Below, one piece after another: positions 14,515-27,200 of a stretch of 64,000 nt of DNA. Source of the DNA: Euptelea pleiosperma (taxonomy: Eukaryota; Streptophyta; Magnoliopsida; Ranunculales; Eupteleaceae); NCBI GenBank assembly GCA_035048495.1, contig CM068545.1:12731702-12795701 (forward strand), written 5' to 3'. Position 1 is the first letter of the stretch, and each line of letters starts with the position of its first letter. Made by a program: the position numbers and the translations under genes. The notes under the pieces are model-generated. The model was not told where the DNA came from. It did not search any database and saw only the letters and a program-made list of their open reading frames with translations.

Positions 14515-16053
14515 CATGTATTATGTCCAATCATTTCTATGAATGCACAATACCTATAGAGTTAATAGTCACAAGATGGGACCGAATTACAGACACCCAG
14601 GCACCACTTACCACCTTCAACAACTATGACTGGACATGGATGTGAGTGTTTTAAAAGGCAATTGAGGCTTATGCCTTTGGACAAGGCTTTCCCAATACGC
14701 TCGAAGGCTTATTAAGAAACGTTATTAGTTTATGAAGCGCACGCCTTGTACACTAAGGATTTAAAAAAGGCTTACACTATATGCCTTACATTTTTTTAGC
14801 AATTGTGTTAGAGTAATGAACCTCACATGCTTATGCCATTAGGGGCAACCGTAATTTAAAAAGTTCAATTTATCTAATTTTTGTTGTTGTTTTCCCCCCC
14901 AAATCATAGTTAGAAACAATAACAATCTATTCTAGGTTAAGTAAAAGCAACAAAAAATCTCTTTCCCCATATGAAATAGACTAATGTCATTTTCCATAAA
15001 ATTACCTAAATTTATTGTTTTTATTTACTCATTATATCATTTATTTTCTTATTCTTAGTATTCATTTAAAAATGCATGCTCTTGAGACTTATGCCCCATG
15101 CCTTGAGGCTTACGCCTCACGATTTAGTCCCTTGAAGCACCTCATCTCATGCCTCCGTGTTTAAAAAATTGGATGTCAAAGGGACGAACACACACTCATA
15201 TATGATAACAATTTTGGATTAAAAAAAGGTTGTACTAGCACAAAAGACCAGATATATCAGACACAAGTCAGTACCATTTCTAGTTAAATATTGCATAAGA
15301 ATAAGACACTGTTAGATGATAAAAATATCAAAACCTTCAATACCAACAAGTGAATTGGCAAAAACATTCGGAAAACTTTAAACTTAGGAAGAATAACCCA
15401 TCTATCTGTTTTTTGCATACTCATTTGTCCAAGTAGATGACACCCTTTTCAATTTTCGATTCTCCTTATCAAAAAAAAAAAAAAAATTCTCAACCAAGCA
15501 AAATTAACAATATCAAAAGATAAAGAGGAACATGAAAATGAAGATAAGCAGAAATGAATTAAAATCCACATAAAGCAATACTTGTTAGGCGAGGCGATTA
15601 AAGGCCACGCCTTTTGTGAATTGTGTTATATAACCGCCGTGCATTCATGATAAAGATGCATCCAAATCAAGCATAATTTTATGATTCAAAAGTTTCCAGA
15701 CCAAGCCTATGTCATGAATGAATAAAAACAAACGAATTTTGGTAACGATATAAATGTCCGAGCATAAATCGGATTCCAACAAACAGAGATCCCTAATCAA
15801 GGATCTACAATCCCAAAAATCGAAGAAAAAACAAAAAAATAGATAATTAAACCCAAATCAAAGAATTGGTCTTCCTATCAGAATTATACTCATTCAATAA
15901 AAAATTTTGGGGTCTAAATGAACTGAGCAAACCCATTAAATTCAAAAGGAAAATAACTCAAATTCGTAAAAAAATGGAAAGGGAAATAAGGGGGAAAATG
16001 ACCTTTTTGTGCTTGGCATTGAGCTCTTTGGAAACGTTGGCCTTTTCGTTCAT
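5678..16053 (-). CDS. ARF GTPase-activating protein AGD5/NEVERSHED-like
   Basis: Stimulates GTP hydrolysis by ARF small GTPases. In Arabidopsis the family member AGD5/NEV acts at the TGN/endosomes and is needed for floral-organ abscission. Coding exons on the complement, all GT-AG: 16003-16053, 12908-12966, 12559-12649, 10110-10164, 9862-9952, 9493-9718, 7780-7999, 7437-7615, 6390-6650, 6238-6296, 5678-5831. They total 1446 nt, 481 aa, close to the roughly 480 aa of Arabidopsis AGD5. The product starts [17 protein letters not shown]. The ArfGAP zinc finger C-x2-C-x16-C-x2-C is Cys31, 34, 51 and 54, with the catalytic arginine finger Arg59 in [16 protein letters not shown] and [15 protein letters not shown] follow. 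The middle carries [24 protein letters not shown] and DIMGLFEK. The C-terminus is Q-rich and ends [17 protein letters not shown]. Phases agree at every junction and no break is seen. Introns carry a LINE fragment, a copia remnant and MITEs. Confidence 0.95.
7003..7325. repeat. TIR-like repeat with GACACG motifs, in AGD5-like intron
   Basis: ACAAGGATACGGACACG on the left and GACACAGCAAA/AAGGTGTCTGACAC on the right share words with repeats at 25080-25760 and 32895-33250 (GTGTCCGACACGGCAAA, CCGTGTCCTTGTT). Probably one MITE family. Boundaries are approximate. Confidence 0.4.
11190..11400 (+). mobile_element. L1-type LINE fragment in AGD5-like intron
   Basis: A plus-strand reading gives [20 protein letters not shown] and a following TKYC, the segment downstream of the reverse transcriptase in plant L1-type LINEs. 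The intact-looking LINE at 57330-57450 encodes the equivalent region (NNIWSKIMSDKYL). Short and decayed, inside the intron between exons ending 12559 and starting 10164. Confidence 0.5.
13290..14075 (-). pseudogene. Ty1/copia retrotransposon remnant
   Basis: The minus strand encodes broken pieces of a copia polyprotein 3' end: [20 protein letters not shown], then ILRYLK, then an RNase H tail reading [26 protein letters not shown] and [12 protein letters not shown] with internal stops. The order is right for copia RT-RNase H. No LTR was recognised. It lies in the large first intron of the AGD5-like gene, same strand, and is not expected to be functional. Confidence 0.7.
14140..14450. repeat. 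foldback repeat, FB2 family
   Basis: Left part GGCCCATGTAGAAATGAGTTAAGG ... CCATGGAGATCATCCTCACG and right part GAGGATGATCATCATGG ... CTCATCTCCATGTAGACTCC are inverted copies around a centre near 14290. Related copies lie at 5290-5520, 31975-32230 and 48585-48965. Confidence 0.55.
14462..14514. repeat. (TA)n(GA)n microsatellite
   Basis: About 17 TA units followed by about nine GA units, inside the first AGD5-like intron. A compound simple repeat. Confidence 0.9.
14645..15175. repeat. AGGC-rich TIR-like element
   Basis: GTGTTTTAAAAGGCAATTGAGGC on the left and GCCTCCGTGTTTAAAAAATT on the right are roughly inverted, with repeated CTTATGCC/GAGGCTTA words inside. A similar arrangement lies at 8790-9275. 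Probably a non-autonomous DNA element. Boundaries and superfamily are uncertain. Confidence 0.35.
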
Positions 16054-16309
16054 GCTATCAGCTGCTGTTGCTGCCCGAAATTCGAGAGATTTTCAGAGCA
16101 GAGAGAGATTGGCAAAGAAGGAAGAGAAGTTTCTCTTTCTCCGCCTCTCTCTTTTGCAAGAAATGAGAATGAGAATCTGTCGATGAGAACCGTAAGAGAG
16201 AGAGAAGTAAGAAGAATGGAATGGCATGAGTCTCCTTAGACTTTTTTGTTTTTTATTCTTTGGCAAATTTTATTGTCAAGTCTAGTGACAAAAAATGGTG
16301 ACGGATGGC

Positions 16310-16605
16310 TGTGTGAGCCACGTGGCAGACTCGGATAGAATACCGACCGTAGTTATTTGGAGTTTGACCCATCCCAAGGTAGACCCACAGACCAAACATC
16401 CGCTGATTGCCCATTTCTAGCCGTTGGATTTGAGTACTTTTCAATGATTGGTTTTTAGCTCTGGATTCGAGCAGTATTTGGGGTACTAAAAATCACTAAT
16501 CAGGCTGACTTTTGGTCTGTAAGTCCACCTAGGGATTGGATAAACATCCATACGGTCAGTGGCCTCTAAGAGTATGCCACGTGGCTCATAGAGCCAACCA
16601 ATAAT
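16310..16605. repeat. foldback MITE, FB1 family (copy 4)
   Basis: The left arm GAGCCACGTGGCAGACTC and right arm inverted around GTATGCCACGTGGCTC, with CATACGGTCAGTGGCCTCTA in between, match the other FB1 copies. Each arm contains the 10-bp palindrome GCCACGTGGC (G-box core CACGTG). Lies about 260 bp upstream of the AGD5-like start codon. Confidence 0.7.
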
Positions 16606-16654
16606 CATTTTTGTTCGAGTAAACCTTCTCACACCCGTGTGTCACAGCCAGCAG

Positions 16655-16935
16655 TTCGAGCCACGTGGCACACTCTTAGTGGGCGCTGACCTTATGGATG
16701 TTTGGCCAATCACTAGGTGGACCTGCAAACCAAAAATCAGCCTGATTAGTGATTACCTTTGGATCTTTGCACCTAAATAACGTTCAATAATGCTCAAATT
16801 CCTGCGGTTAAAATCAATGCTTAGAAATCACTGATCAGGTTCATTTTTTGGTTTGAAGGTCCACCTACTGATTGGTCAAACATCTATACAGTGGTTGTCC
16901 ACTAAGAATGTGCCACGTGGCTCATAATGTGAGCG
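16655..16935. repeat. foldback MITE, FB1 family (copy 5)
   Basis: Left arm GAGCCACGTGGCACACTCTT and right arm AAGAATGTGCCACGTGGCTC are near-perfect inverted copies around a spacer with the family words ATCAGCCTGATTAGTGATT. Immediately follows copy 4; no TSD was resolved, and GAGTAAACC near 16618 may be its left end. Confidence 0.7.
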
Positions 16936-17337
16936 AAGGCGTACGCTTTTTGTTCAGGATGTCTACACAAGTGCGAAGTGGACCTTTGGTTGAACTTTGT
17001 TCCCTAGCACGTATGAATATTTATAAGCACACGTGTGAAAATCTTAAAGAAGTTTGTAGTTTGTAGTTTGTACTAGTAGTATTTTGTATTTGAACTAAGA
17101 GCTCGTTTGGCAAACACAACCTTCGATCGGGTAAGCAGTTTTTACCTAACTAGCTAATTTGCTAATACAGCATTGGGATCTGCGGCATTTTGCCCTTTTA
17201 AATCAATCAAACGGCGAAAACTACAAATTTAGGGGTTGTTTGGTTGCAACGATTGTTTAATTCGAATAAAGTTAGTCGGGTGGAAATGTCTTTCCCTCAA
17301 AACTTCTGATCGAATCCTTTGATCACATTTTTGCTAA

Positions 17338-17970
17338 GGGTTGCTCTACGGGCGCCCACCTCTTTCGGCTGGGCACCAACATTTGATGGGCACCCACGCC
17401 AATTAGAGGGCCCCTGTTTGGGCACCTTATTTTGCTGAGCACCTAGTTAAAAAAAAATAATTTATGACTTAGGGGTTCCTGGCCATGGGTGCCATGGTGG
17501 CCACGGTAGTTCTAGGCCATGGAGACAAAAAAAATAAAATAAAATTATGGGCTTGTTGCATATTGTCCATCCGGGTGTAAGAGTATGGGGTGCTCCAAAC
17601 CACCACTTTACTATCACTCTACCACAACCACCACCACTAACTCCACTACCATCAACTCCACCACCACTACTCTACTATAAAACTCTACCACCACCACTCC
17701 AACAGCACTACCAACTCCACCATCACCACCACCATCACTACCATCACCAACTCCACCACTCCAACACCACCACCAACACGGTGGCTGGGGGAGGTGTTAT
17801 ATGAGAGAGAGAGAGATGTACTTACGGCGGCGGCGTCGTCCTCTTCTTCTTCTTGTTTTTTTTTTTTTTTTCCCAAGTGTGGGTGTCCAAACAAAATCGT
17901 AAAGGGATGGGAAAGGGCAATTTGGTCCTCAAAAAATTGGTTTATTTTGTGGGTGCCCGTAGAGCGACCC
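17338..17970. mobile_element. Mutator-like non-autonomous element, 9-bp TSD
   Basis: Termini GGGTTGCTCTACGGGCGCCC and GGGTGCCCGTAGAGCGACCC are inverted copies. The exact 9-bp direct repeat TTTTGCTAA flanks the element at 17329-17337 and 17971-17979. The 633-bp interior has a CCA/ACC tract (about 17590-17780) and a GA run; open frames there are products of the repeats. Relatives: 53058-53558 and an end at 63150. Confidence 0.9.
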
Positions 17971-18211
17971 TTTTGCTAATTCCCCGCCAAAAACTGGTGA
18001 AATGGTTGGTTTTAAGAAAACCCTAATTTCTACTTTCCCTCCGAGAAGTAGATTGATCGAAAGACGAGATCTTCTCCAAGTGTTCTCTACTTACAGGTAG
18101 AAATAAATTTCTCCTTCTTCGTTTCTTTCGTTCTTAAATTTCGCTTCTGTAAGAAATTTATATATTTTTTGTCTAACTTAGTAAGGACATTTGGGGGAAA
18201 GATCTCAGTTA

Positions 18212-21200
18212 ATGGAGAATTCGATCAGGAAGCGGCTAAGCCTGCAAAATGAGGTTAGTTTCTTTGAATTTAAATTATTTCCACGGTGATCTATTATTCG
18301 TTTATAAATTTTAACGTAACGTAATTGTAGGAACTTTACTGTTCAATTTAATTATTTGTAGTTGCAGAGACGAATTAGGATTTCAAAACCGTAATTATGT
18401 TCCAAAATTTGGGAATTTACGATATTTGTGTTGGATTTGTATAATTTGTACCTTTATGTCTTATTAGTAAATAATTTGTCTTTAGGTTCTTAAGTGGTTG
18501 AACGAATTCTCGGAAAAGCTACAAGAGAGAGCAAGTGCCGCCACATCGGAAGTACACGAACTACTGGATCAGACTAACTCTGTGGAACAAGATATGAAGA
18601 ACATTCTTAATTCTTTTCGAAATATTTCCTATCTTCGGTTTGTAGAAAATGTAAGTTAATTTCTAAATTAATAGAATATTATTGGAGTTGTTCAGTTGAT
18701 ATTGTAATTTATTGTGTTTTTATGTAATATGTGAACTTATTTGAGAAGCATTGTCTTTTTGGATGCAGAAAATATCTGAAGATGATGAAAAATCTTGTCA
18801 TATGAAGGAAAATGCATCGGCTGAAGTAGGCATTCCTGCTCAGAGTTATGAAGCGGACATATTGCCAAGATATAAAGAGGCGTTGTCTCTTGGGTTGAGT
18901 TCTTACAGGAATTACATGCAGAAAACAAACAAAACCTCATCATCGGGCTCTATTTTCAATGTATGCTTCCATATATAGTCATAGCTTCCCAAATATAGTC
19001 TTGATCACTTTGTTGTCATATTTTGTATGCTTGTTCCTAATATTTAGGTTAATTGTGTTTTTGTTTTTTTGGTTGATTGTGTTTTTGTTCAAATACTCAA
19101 GGTGACTTGAGCAAATTTTTGGCTATATGTGATGCCTGTAGTTAACTTTAACATCTTGTTCAAGGACTTGATTAATAGATTTAATGTCTATTCCAAATGA
19201 TGGTTATATTTTAGATCACGGTTCCCCATATTGTTGCTGTTCTAGAAGATAGTAGGAGAAGTTTGAATTACTTTAGGATTACTTGTTTGTTTCTAGATTT
19301 GTTTTAGAGTCTTATTTGTTTAGAAATTGATTCTTGAAGTTGTTGTTGTAATAGGATTAAGATAGAGTTTGATAGTGTTTTGAAGTCCAATAGGAGTAGT
19401 TTTCATTGATTATAAATATAGGGTATGTGTAAAAACAAAAATGGGGAATTTGATATTGATTAATAAAATTAAAGAATTTTCTCTTGGGTGATGCCTTTAC
19501 TTGGGTAAGACCAATGTGGATTCGTTAAGATTTGACGTAAACTTGTCAAGTTTGAGTGGTGGATTCTAGTTCCCCTACATTCATGATTGACTTCATGCGT
19601 TCTGTGACGTCAGTTGTAGGATCGGCCCTGCTGTCGTCCTACATCAGTTGGTATCAGAGTGAGGATTGCTCTTGTTCCAATGGCGCCCAACAACGGAGAA
19701 TCCGACTTGACTAATCTCGTGGACGGTGCTCCTGCGTCAAGTTGTATCAATAACTATGTTTGAGTCCTTTTAACGGAAGATTCAGGCCTTCTAATGGGAG
19801 ACTCAACGATCGTATCAGGATATGCTGATTGCGATTGCATAGTTGATTCATGCCTTCAATTGAAACCAGATTCAGGGTAACGAACAAGTTATATTTAATG
19901 ATAAAAATCTGCATTATTATGGCCCAAAGCTTGTGAATAATCATAGGCAAGCCTATGACGATGAGTCTAGCAATGGGGAGGTTGATAATACCATCCTTCA
20001 ACATGGAGGATGTTGGGCAGGATGCAAGATCGAGAAGTCATATATGATATCAGTGAACATACCAATAAATTTCAAAAGAATACCTAGAATTGCCTAAACT
20101 CGAGGTCGAGTTCTTTCGAACCTGGTGGGTTTGATGTGGGAGCATCCAGGCTATGATGTACCCATGTTACACTAAATCAAATCAGTAAATAAAAAAAGTG
20201 GGCTTATAACAGAAGGAAGAAAAGTGGTATAAGGAGACTTCTTTAAATTGTGAAAATGTTTAATCATATTTACTAGTTGTAGTAAATCCCATTTTTACTA
20301 TTTATAGTAAATTTCCGTTTTTATAATTTAGTAAATTCTGATTTTACTATTTTTAATAATCTTGTTTTACCTTTTTAGATAGGTCTCAGAAGTTATAGAA
20401 GATAGTAGAAGTTTGAATTACTTTAGGATTATTCTTTTGTTTAGAGATTTGTTTTAGATTCACTTATTAAAAGAAGATTTGTTTTAGAGTCTTGTTTGTT
20501 TAGAAATTGGTTCTTTAAGTTGTAATAGGATTATGATAGAGTCTGAGAGTGTTTTGAAGTCCAATAGGAGTAGTTTTTTATGATAAGTGGAAATTTTATA
20601 AAAGAAGAAAGGAAAACGCTACATACAAGCGCCAAAGCTAAAAGAGGTAGAGATGACCTACTAAAAGCCTAGGCTAGCCCAAAGCAAGTCGCAACCTCCT
20701 TCCCTCCGGAAGGACCACTGACATCAATCCCTAAAACAAAGAATGTCCGTGCGAAAAAAGAAATCTTTGAAGAAAATCCCCTTACACTTTGAAAACGCTA
20801 TGGACCAAAGGAATAGTAACCCCTTAATGTTAATGATAAACGTAGTTAAAGGCGCAAGGCGCACTTAAGGAGCTAGGACCTTTAGTGCCTGAGGCGCAAG
20901 GCGAGGCACACACTTGACTGAAGCGAGGCGCAATATTAAAAATTATAATAAATATAAGAAATACAAAAAAAATTTAAGAAAAATAACATCATAAAATAAT
21001 AAAATAAGTAATTATTAGGCCATAAAACATAAAAGATAGCAAATGTCAAAAAATTTCAAGTAACCCAAAAGCAGTTCTAGTTAACATTATCATTAAAATC
21101 TAAATACAAAACAAGTAATTAATTAGCCATAAAACATAAAAGATAGTAAATGTTCAAATTCTCAAATAGCCTACAATTAGTTCTAGTTAACTTCGCCATC

Positions 21201-24200
21201 ATCTAAAATATAATCATTGGTTTCATCCCCATCATCATCGGATGTGTTAGTCTCCTCAATATATTCTTCTTCTTTTGTCTCATCTGAATTGGCCTCTTCC
21301 TCTTCCGGTTCCCTTATTGAAGCCCTTGTTCTTACTTTTGACCTTGATTGTGATCTAGTATTTGATGTTGATTCACCAACTCCACTAGCTCTCGTAACAA
21401 CACTCCATGTCAAGCTATCATCCTCAAACACCAATTCATCTTCTGCTTCTCCACCTACTATTTCTATCTCTCCAAGTAGCCATTCATTGCTTTCATCAAC
21501 GTCTTTCAATGAGATAGGTTCAATTGTATCTCTCTTATCATACTTATGCTTAATATAATAAGCCAAAGTACATAATCTTAAAAAAAAAACATGTATTTTA
21601 GTGAGGCGCGCGCGCTTGGAGCCTAGTCTGAGGCACGCGCCTTACTAAATGAGCCTTGCCTTAACCCTTCTAAGGCGCTTTAGGTGCGCTTTGTGCCTGA
21701 TGCGTGCGCCTTGACTACAAGCTACATCGAGACTCTTCCCGTCAAAGGCCCTTAGGTTCCTTTCCTTCCAGAGTCCCCACTATGGCAAAGGGCAGCAACC
21801 TCCAAAGAATGTTTCATCGAGAAGAGAAAGCATTGGACCGCCAGCTAAGAATGAGATGTAAGAGAGAACCCGGCAGGACCCAGATGATCCCAAACTCATA
21901 GAGGAAAGAAGACCAAACCCATAAGCCACGTCGCAATGTAATAGGAGATTATCTATTGTTTTGCCGTCACAACGACACATCCAACAATAATCTGCTATGA
22001 TGAGACCTCTAGAGCGCAAATGATTCACTGTCAATATCTTGTCTATAGTGGCCTCCCAGGTGAAAAGGCCACCTTAGAGGGAACCCTGGGACTCCAAATC
22101 AAAGAAGATGGAAAAGACGTCCCTACTGAAGAGTGTAAAACCTCATAGAAGGACTGGACCGAGAATGATCCACCTTTAGACCATATCCACACCCGCTTGT
22201 CCTGGCCCCGGGGCAAGAGGTGGGGACTTCATGCAGACGAATGAGCAATCTAGAAATGGGCTCTATTACCCAATCATTTAGATTTCTCCTAAAACCAAAA
22301 ACCCATTCGACGCCCTCTCCTTCCGAAATAGCAACTTAAAAAATGGACCAATCTTTCCATTCCGAAAGATAATAAAGTTCTGGGAAATCAACACAAAAGA
22401 GTGCCTCCCTACACCACAGATCCCCCCAGAACCAATTCTTATTGCCCGTTTCCACCGCAAACCGAACTCCCCTATTGAAGTCAGAGATATGATTGGCGAT
22501 TCCCTTCCAAACGCTGCATCCATACGGCCTTCGAACCGTTCTACTCTGCCAGCCATAAGAAGAAGCCCCACACTTACCTGCAACAACCTCCCTCCATGGG
22601 CCAGAAATCTCCTCCCTGAAACTTCAATAGGAGTAGTTTTCATTGCTTATAAATATAGGGCATGTGTAAAACGAAAATGGGGAATTTGATATTTGATTAA
22701 TAAAATTAGAGAGAGTTTTCTCTTAGGTGAAACCTTTACTTGGGTTTTAGCCGACCAACGTGGATTCGTAATTGACTTCACGTGTTCCCCTACATTCGTG
22801 ATTGACTTCACGTGTTCCGCTACGTCAGTTTTAGTATCGGCCCTGCCGTCATCCTACATCAAATACATCATGTATCATTTATATTTATACACTTACAATG
22901 CACATATGTTCAGAAACACACCTGAAGTATGTTCCTTATTTAAGTTTGGACACTTAAATTTAGTGTAGTTTAATGGTTGCACTTGGGTGGCTTGTCTGTT
23001 TATGTGAAGAAATACAAGTTTACAAGACTTGTTGCACCTTTTGCTTCATCATTTAAGTGTTGATTTTCTAAATAAGAGCCCGAGTTAATGATCTCAATAA
23101 GAAAAGCAGAAGGAAACTGTAAAACCTGATCCGTCAATAAAGAAGCTAGGAATAAATATCTGATATTCTTATAGGCGGCAGGTACAACTGATATTTTGGT
23201 TGCTGATAAATGTTATGTTTGAAAGCAGCTCCAAGTCCTAACAATGCGAGCTATAGTCGAGTAAGTGAACGACTTTGAGAACTTGAGATTTTAAGTTACT
23301 GAACTGAAGAGATGTACTTCTTTCAAAGGTCTTTAAAGCAATCTTGTGGGATTTATAAAGCGAATGGATTTGTGCTGATTAGGTGGTTCTATTTTCTACT
23401 GCAGTTTCTTCAGAATATCATAACAGGTACAACTAGTCAATACTGAGAAATGGAAATACAACTAGAAAATTTGGAGGCTTTAGTTTTGAAGACTTTGTCT
23501 TTAGATGGGAAAGGATTGTTTCGGAGCCAAATCAGTATTCTTTGCTTTTGGTTTTTGGGTCATTTTCATGTAGTTTGTGAAGGTCTCCCTCACCTTCTTG
23601 TATCTTTTCCATAGCTTGTACAGTGGGGTTTCTCCTTTCATCAATACTATATTTGTTACTTCAAAAGAAGAAATCAAAATATAAAATATAAATCATATTA
23701 GTGAACTTGCCTCTTTTGTAAACTGAATTGTTCATTGTAATTCTTGAACATATACCATATTTAAGGGACAACTAATAATAGGATGCAACCCAACAATGAG
23801 CATGGAAATGATCCATCGAACATGTAGGCTCTATTATAGAAAATTTGTATGCTTTGGAACATGAAGCATGATTGGAAACTCATGATCCAGGCTGGACATG
23901 CTCGCTTGAAATCATTGCTTGGACAAGACTTGCCTGAAGTTCATTTAGAGATGTATAGAAAACAAAAATCCACTTTATCATATGGTAATGGTATAGAGGA
24001 GAGTTATCTCATTGTTTGAGATCTATTTTTGAAGGCTTGGTTCCTTATTGGATATACATGTTTTTTGGCAACCTTTTAGAGTATTTGTATGTAAATGTTG
24101 AGTACTCCTGCTGAATTATAAACTAGTCCAATTTATGATTGTTTTGTGGAATTTTTTATATTGATTGGTCTCTTGTTTTTCTGGCTCTCTTTCACCTATT

Positions 24201-27200
24201 TGCTTGACACTTATTACTTGTATTTATAGGATATAGAAAGTTGTGGACTTGGTTAGATAAGATTGTAATCTTTTGTATTTTTTGTCTTTTTTCCCAATGC
24301 ATCTTTCAAGACTGGGTTAGCACGTGGTCAGCTCCCACATATAATTGGTTCAGAAGAATATATTCATGACAACAGTTGTGGTTTATCAGGTATTAATAAC
24401 TTCTTCTGTGAAACAATTGACATGACGGAGAAAGTTTTATGCTGATATATAGATCTACTATTCATTTTTTATAAAGGTTTTAGTTAGCATGGATTTGGTT
24501 CTCTCTTTTCTTTACATGCAGAAAATTTGGTATTGGAAAGAGTATCACTTGATTTCAGCCACACACCAGAACCAAAAGGAGTATCTTCTGATGCAGGAAA
24601 CTTTGGTTCTGATACAATGTTCAATGTAGATCTGTTTGGGGAGGATCAAGGATTATCTGAGAAGGTGAGTACTTTTATCATTTCATCTACTCAGCATATT
24701 TAACAATTCACTTTGTGTATGTTTATACTGCTTCCCCATCAATTTGGAGGAGCATTACTGTGCACCAAAGTTCAACATTTTAATGCTTCAATAATCTTCA
24801 TTAGCACTTAGATGGTCTTATATCCAAGGATGATTAGAATAATTAGTCATTTTGTTTAGACAATAAATATTAGTGAAGTACAATTTATAGAACTTATGGT
24901 TCATATACAGTTGTTATATTGGAGTAGGACTGACTGTCCTTGCTATGGTGTGGTAAGAGCGGACAAGCTTTTGAGCTAATACCATATCAGTGTTTCATAA
25001 ATACTTTGAACTCTACTAATAAAAAAGAAGAGAAAAGAAAGAATACTTTGAACTCTCAATGATCATTTCATTCTTCTCTACGTAACAATGACATGGACAT
25101 GTGTTGGTGTCCAACACGGAGAAGAGATGTCTAACGCATTGCCTTTAAAAAGCTTGACATGTAGACACATCCATACACACGTACTGTAATACAATATAAC
25201 ATTTAAATCAAAAGTTCTTTTAACAAAAATAAAGAAAGAAATATATGAAAAGTAAAAGAAAATATTTCTATATGCCATGGAACTATCCAATAACATAATA
25301 AATATAAGTTGATTTATTAGAGGGAAGACTATCAAACTTCTATAGTTGTGTTTAACAATTTAACAAAGTACTGTATGGAGGATGGAACGCACCAACGTAT
25401 GATGCCCGGATACGGATACGAGTATCCTATTTTGTAGTTCAAAATTTTTATTTTTTCTAATTTTTTTAACTTTTTATGAAGGATGGGCGGGATACATGTC
25501 GGTGGAGTGTCCGGTGTCCGTATCCGTGTCGACATGACTCGACACTGGTACGAGGCACTAGTACATGTATCCGGGTATCATAGACACCAATCCTCTTTTA
25601 TAAACATTTATTGGATAAAAAATGTATTAAATTAAAGGTTTGACACTGACGTACGAGTCCACACGTGTTGCGGGATGTGTCAACACATGTGTACATATGT
25701 CGACGTGTCCGACACGGCAAAGACTCTAAAAGTGCCGTGTCCTTGTTATATATACTGCAAGTGTTAGCTTCTATCCCTATATTTATATATGTATTCTATT
25801 GCTTAGTATTATAGATAGAAAAGAACACAGAAGGGGAAGAACCAACACTAAATGTAACCCTTTAGCACAGTTAAAAAAGTTTTCTCTGTCACTCAATGAG
25901 TGTGTAAACCATTATGTAGATTTAATAATAACAAGAAAATAAGAAGGTTACAAGAATGTCATGAGGCACCTGACCAGAAAATCTCCTTCCTGTGATATTC
26001 TGTTTTTTAATTTTTACGATAAATGTTCAAAAAAATTAAAATCTCCTTTTTTTTATATTCTGCTTTTTTATTTTTACGATAAATGTTTAAACATTTATTT
26101 TTTGCTTGCAGACAAAATATGGTAGTTTTTTGTTGACTTTCTGACCTCAATTTATTATATCATTTCTTTTATTGTTTACTTGAACTGTTAATACATTTGA
26201 CTTGGATTCTTTGATTGCATGATTTGTTTGAAGTAAGCCTTTGGTGATTAAGCTGTAGGGGCTAAGTGGTTGTGGATATCTTGGGTGACCCCAAGGAACT
26301 TCTGGAGGTAACAATAAAAAACAAATGTGGAAGTTAGAAGTGGGTGGGAAGTTAAAGTTCTGTGAGCCTGTTAGGAGTTGAAGATTTGGGGCTTGAAAGG
26401 TGATTGATGAATTTGATTGAGCTTGATGTCTGTTGGAGGTAGGGCATATTATATGATTTTGGATTTGTGGGGTTGGAAGAAGTCTATGCATTGTGTAAAG
26501 TATTCCTGATTGGTCCCTATTGACTCCACATCAAAAGGGAGAACGTAAGATCCTTTTTTCTTTATAATGAAAAAGTTTGGTTGTGGGGAGTGAAGTTGCT
26601 GTCGTTCTCGTATTCCAAAGAGAAATCGGTGAGGGGGGAGTTGGGGTCTTTTCCTTCTTGCTACGCCCTCTTAGGGAGATCTGTGATGAGAGCAAGTGTT
26701 GGCTGCTGATCCACCATGAATTTTGTGGCGTTAGATAGATGATTTAATAACAGATTGGTCGATGGTTGCTCTTCTGATGCTTAAAGGTCTAGAGTTGTTG
26801 CTCCAGTGAATTAACTACAGATGTCTAATTACCCCCAAAAAATTTTAAGGTCTATTGAAATGATCTAATCAGGCATCATTTGGAAATATCATTTCATATA
26901 TACTCATTTTGTGTTTCCATTATAATTCACTTTGAAAAATTCTTAATGGATGAGTCTTAAGGTTGTTGGTCTATGAAAAATAGTAGATACACAAGATGAG
27001 GTATGATGTTAGTGAGGAGTTGAGTATTTCCTTCTATCTCGTTCTTCTCCATGAGTACAATGTGTCAGATGGCAAAAGATGGGATTTTGCTTCGAGGCTT
27101 TCATTGGGTTTGGGAAATTTTATTTGAATCTTGTAGGATATTTTCTTTCTTTCTTCGTCATTTTAATGTGTCCTCTTCTCAACAAAGTTGGACCAACTGT

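Larger units (their letters stand above)
16054..18211. promoter_or_regulatory. divergent upstream region of AGD5-like and FAM21-like genes
   Basis: The 2.16 kb between two start codons on opposite strands must hold both promoters. The AGD5-like side opens with a CT/GA-rich leader (about 16080-16215). Two FB1 MITEs (16310-16605 and 16655-16935) and one Mutator-type element (17338-17970) occupy much of it. The FAM21-like leader near 18010-18211 contains TTACAG followed by GTAGAAAT, which could be a 5' UTR splice site. No TATA box can be assigned with confidence. Confidence 0.5.
19230..22861 (+). mobile_element. internally deleted LTR retrotransposon in FAM21-like intron 3
   Basis: Two direct repeats of about 410 bp share blocks such as AGTTTGAATTACTTTAGGAT, CAATAGGAGTAGTTTT and AAATGGGGAATTTGATAT: about 19230-19646 and 20390-20577 plus 22641-22861, the latter split by a LINE. 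Both end CCTACATCA. Only about 740 bp separates them, so the coding core is gone and it resembles a TRIM or deletion derivative. The 5' limit is uncertain by about 40 bp and no TSD was found. Confidence 0.75.

Noticed and set aside
17547..17804. 85-aa plus-strand frame rich in Pro and His
   Set aside because: It is the translation of the CCA/ACC tract inside the Mutator-like element; no family signature.
21217..21558. 113-aa Ser-rich plus-strand frame
   Set aside because: It is the complement of the acidic hAT transposase tail on the minus strand.
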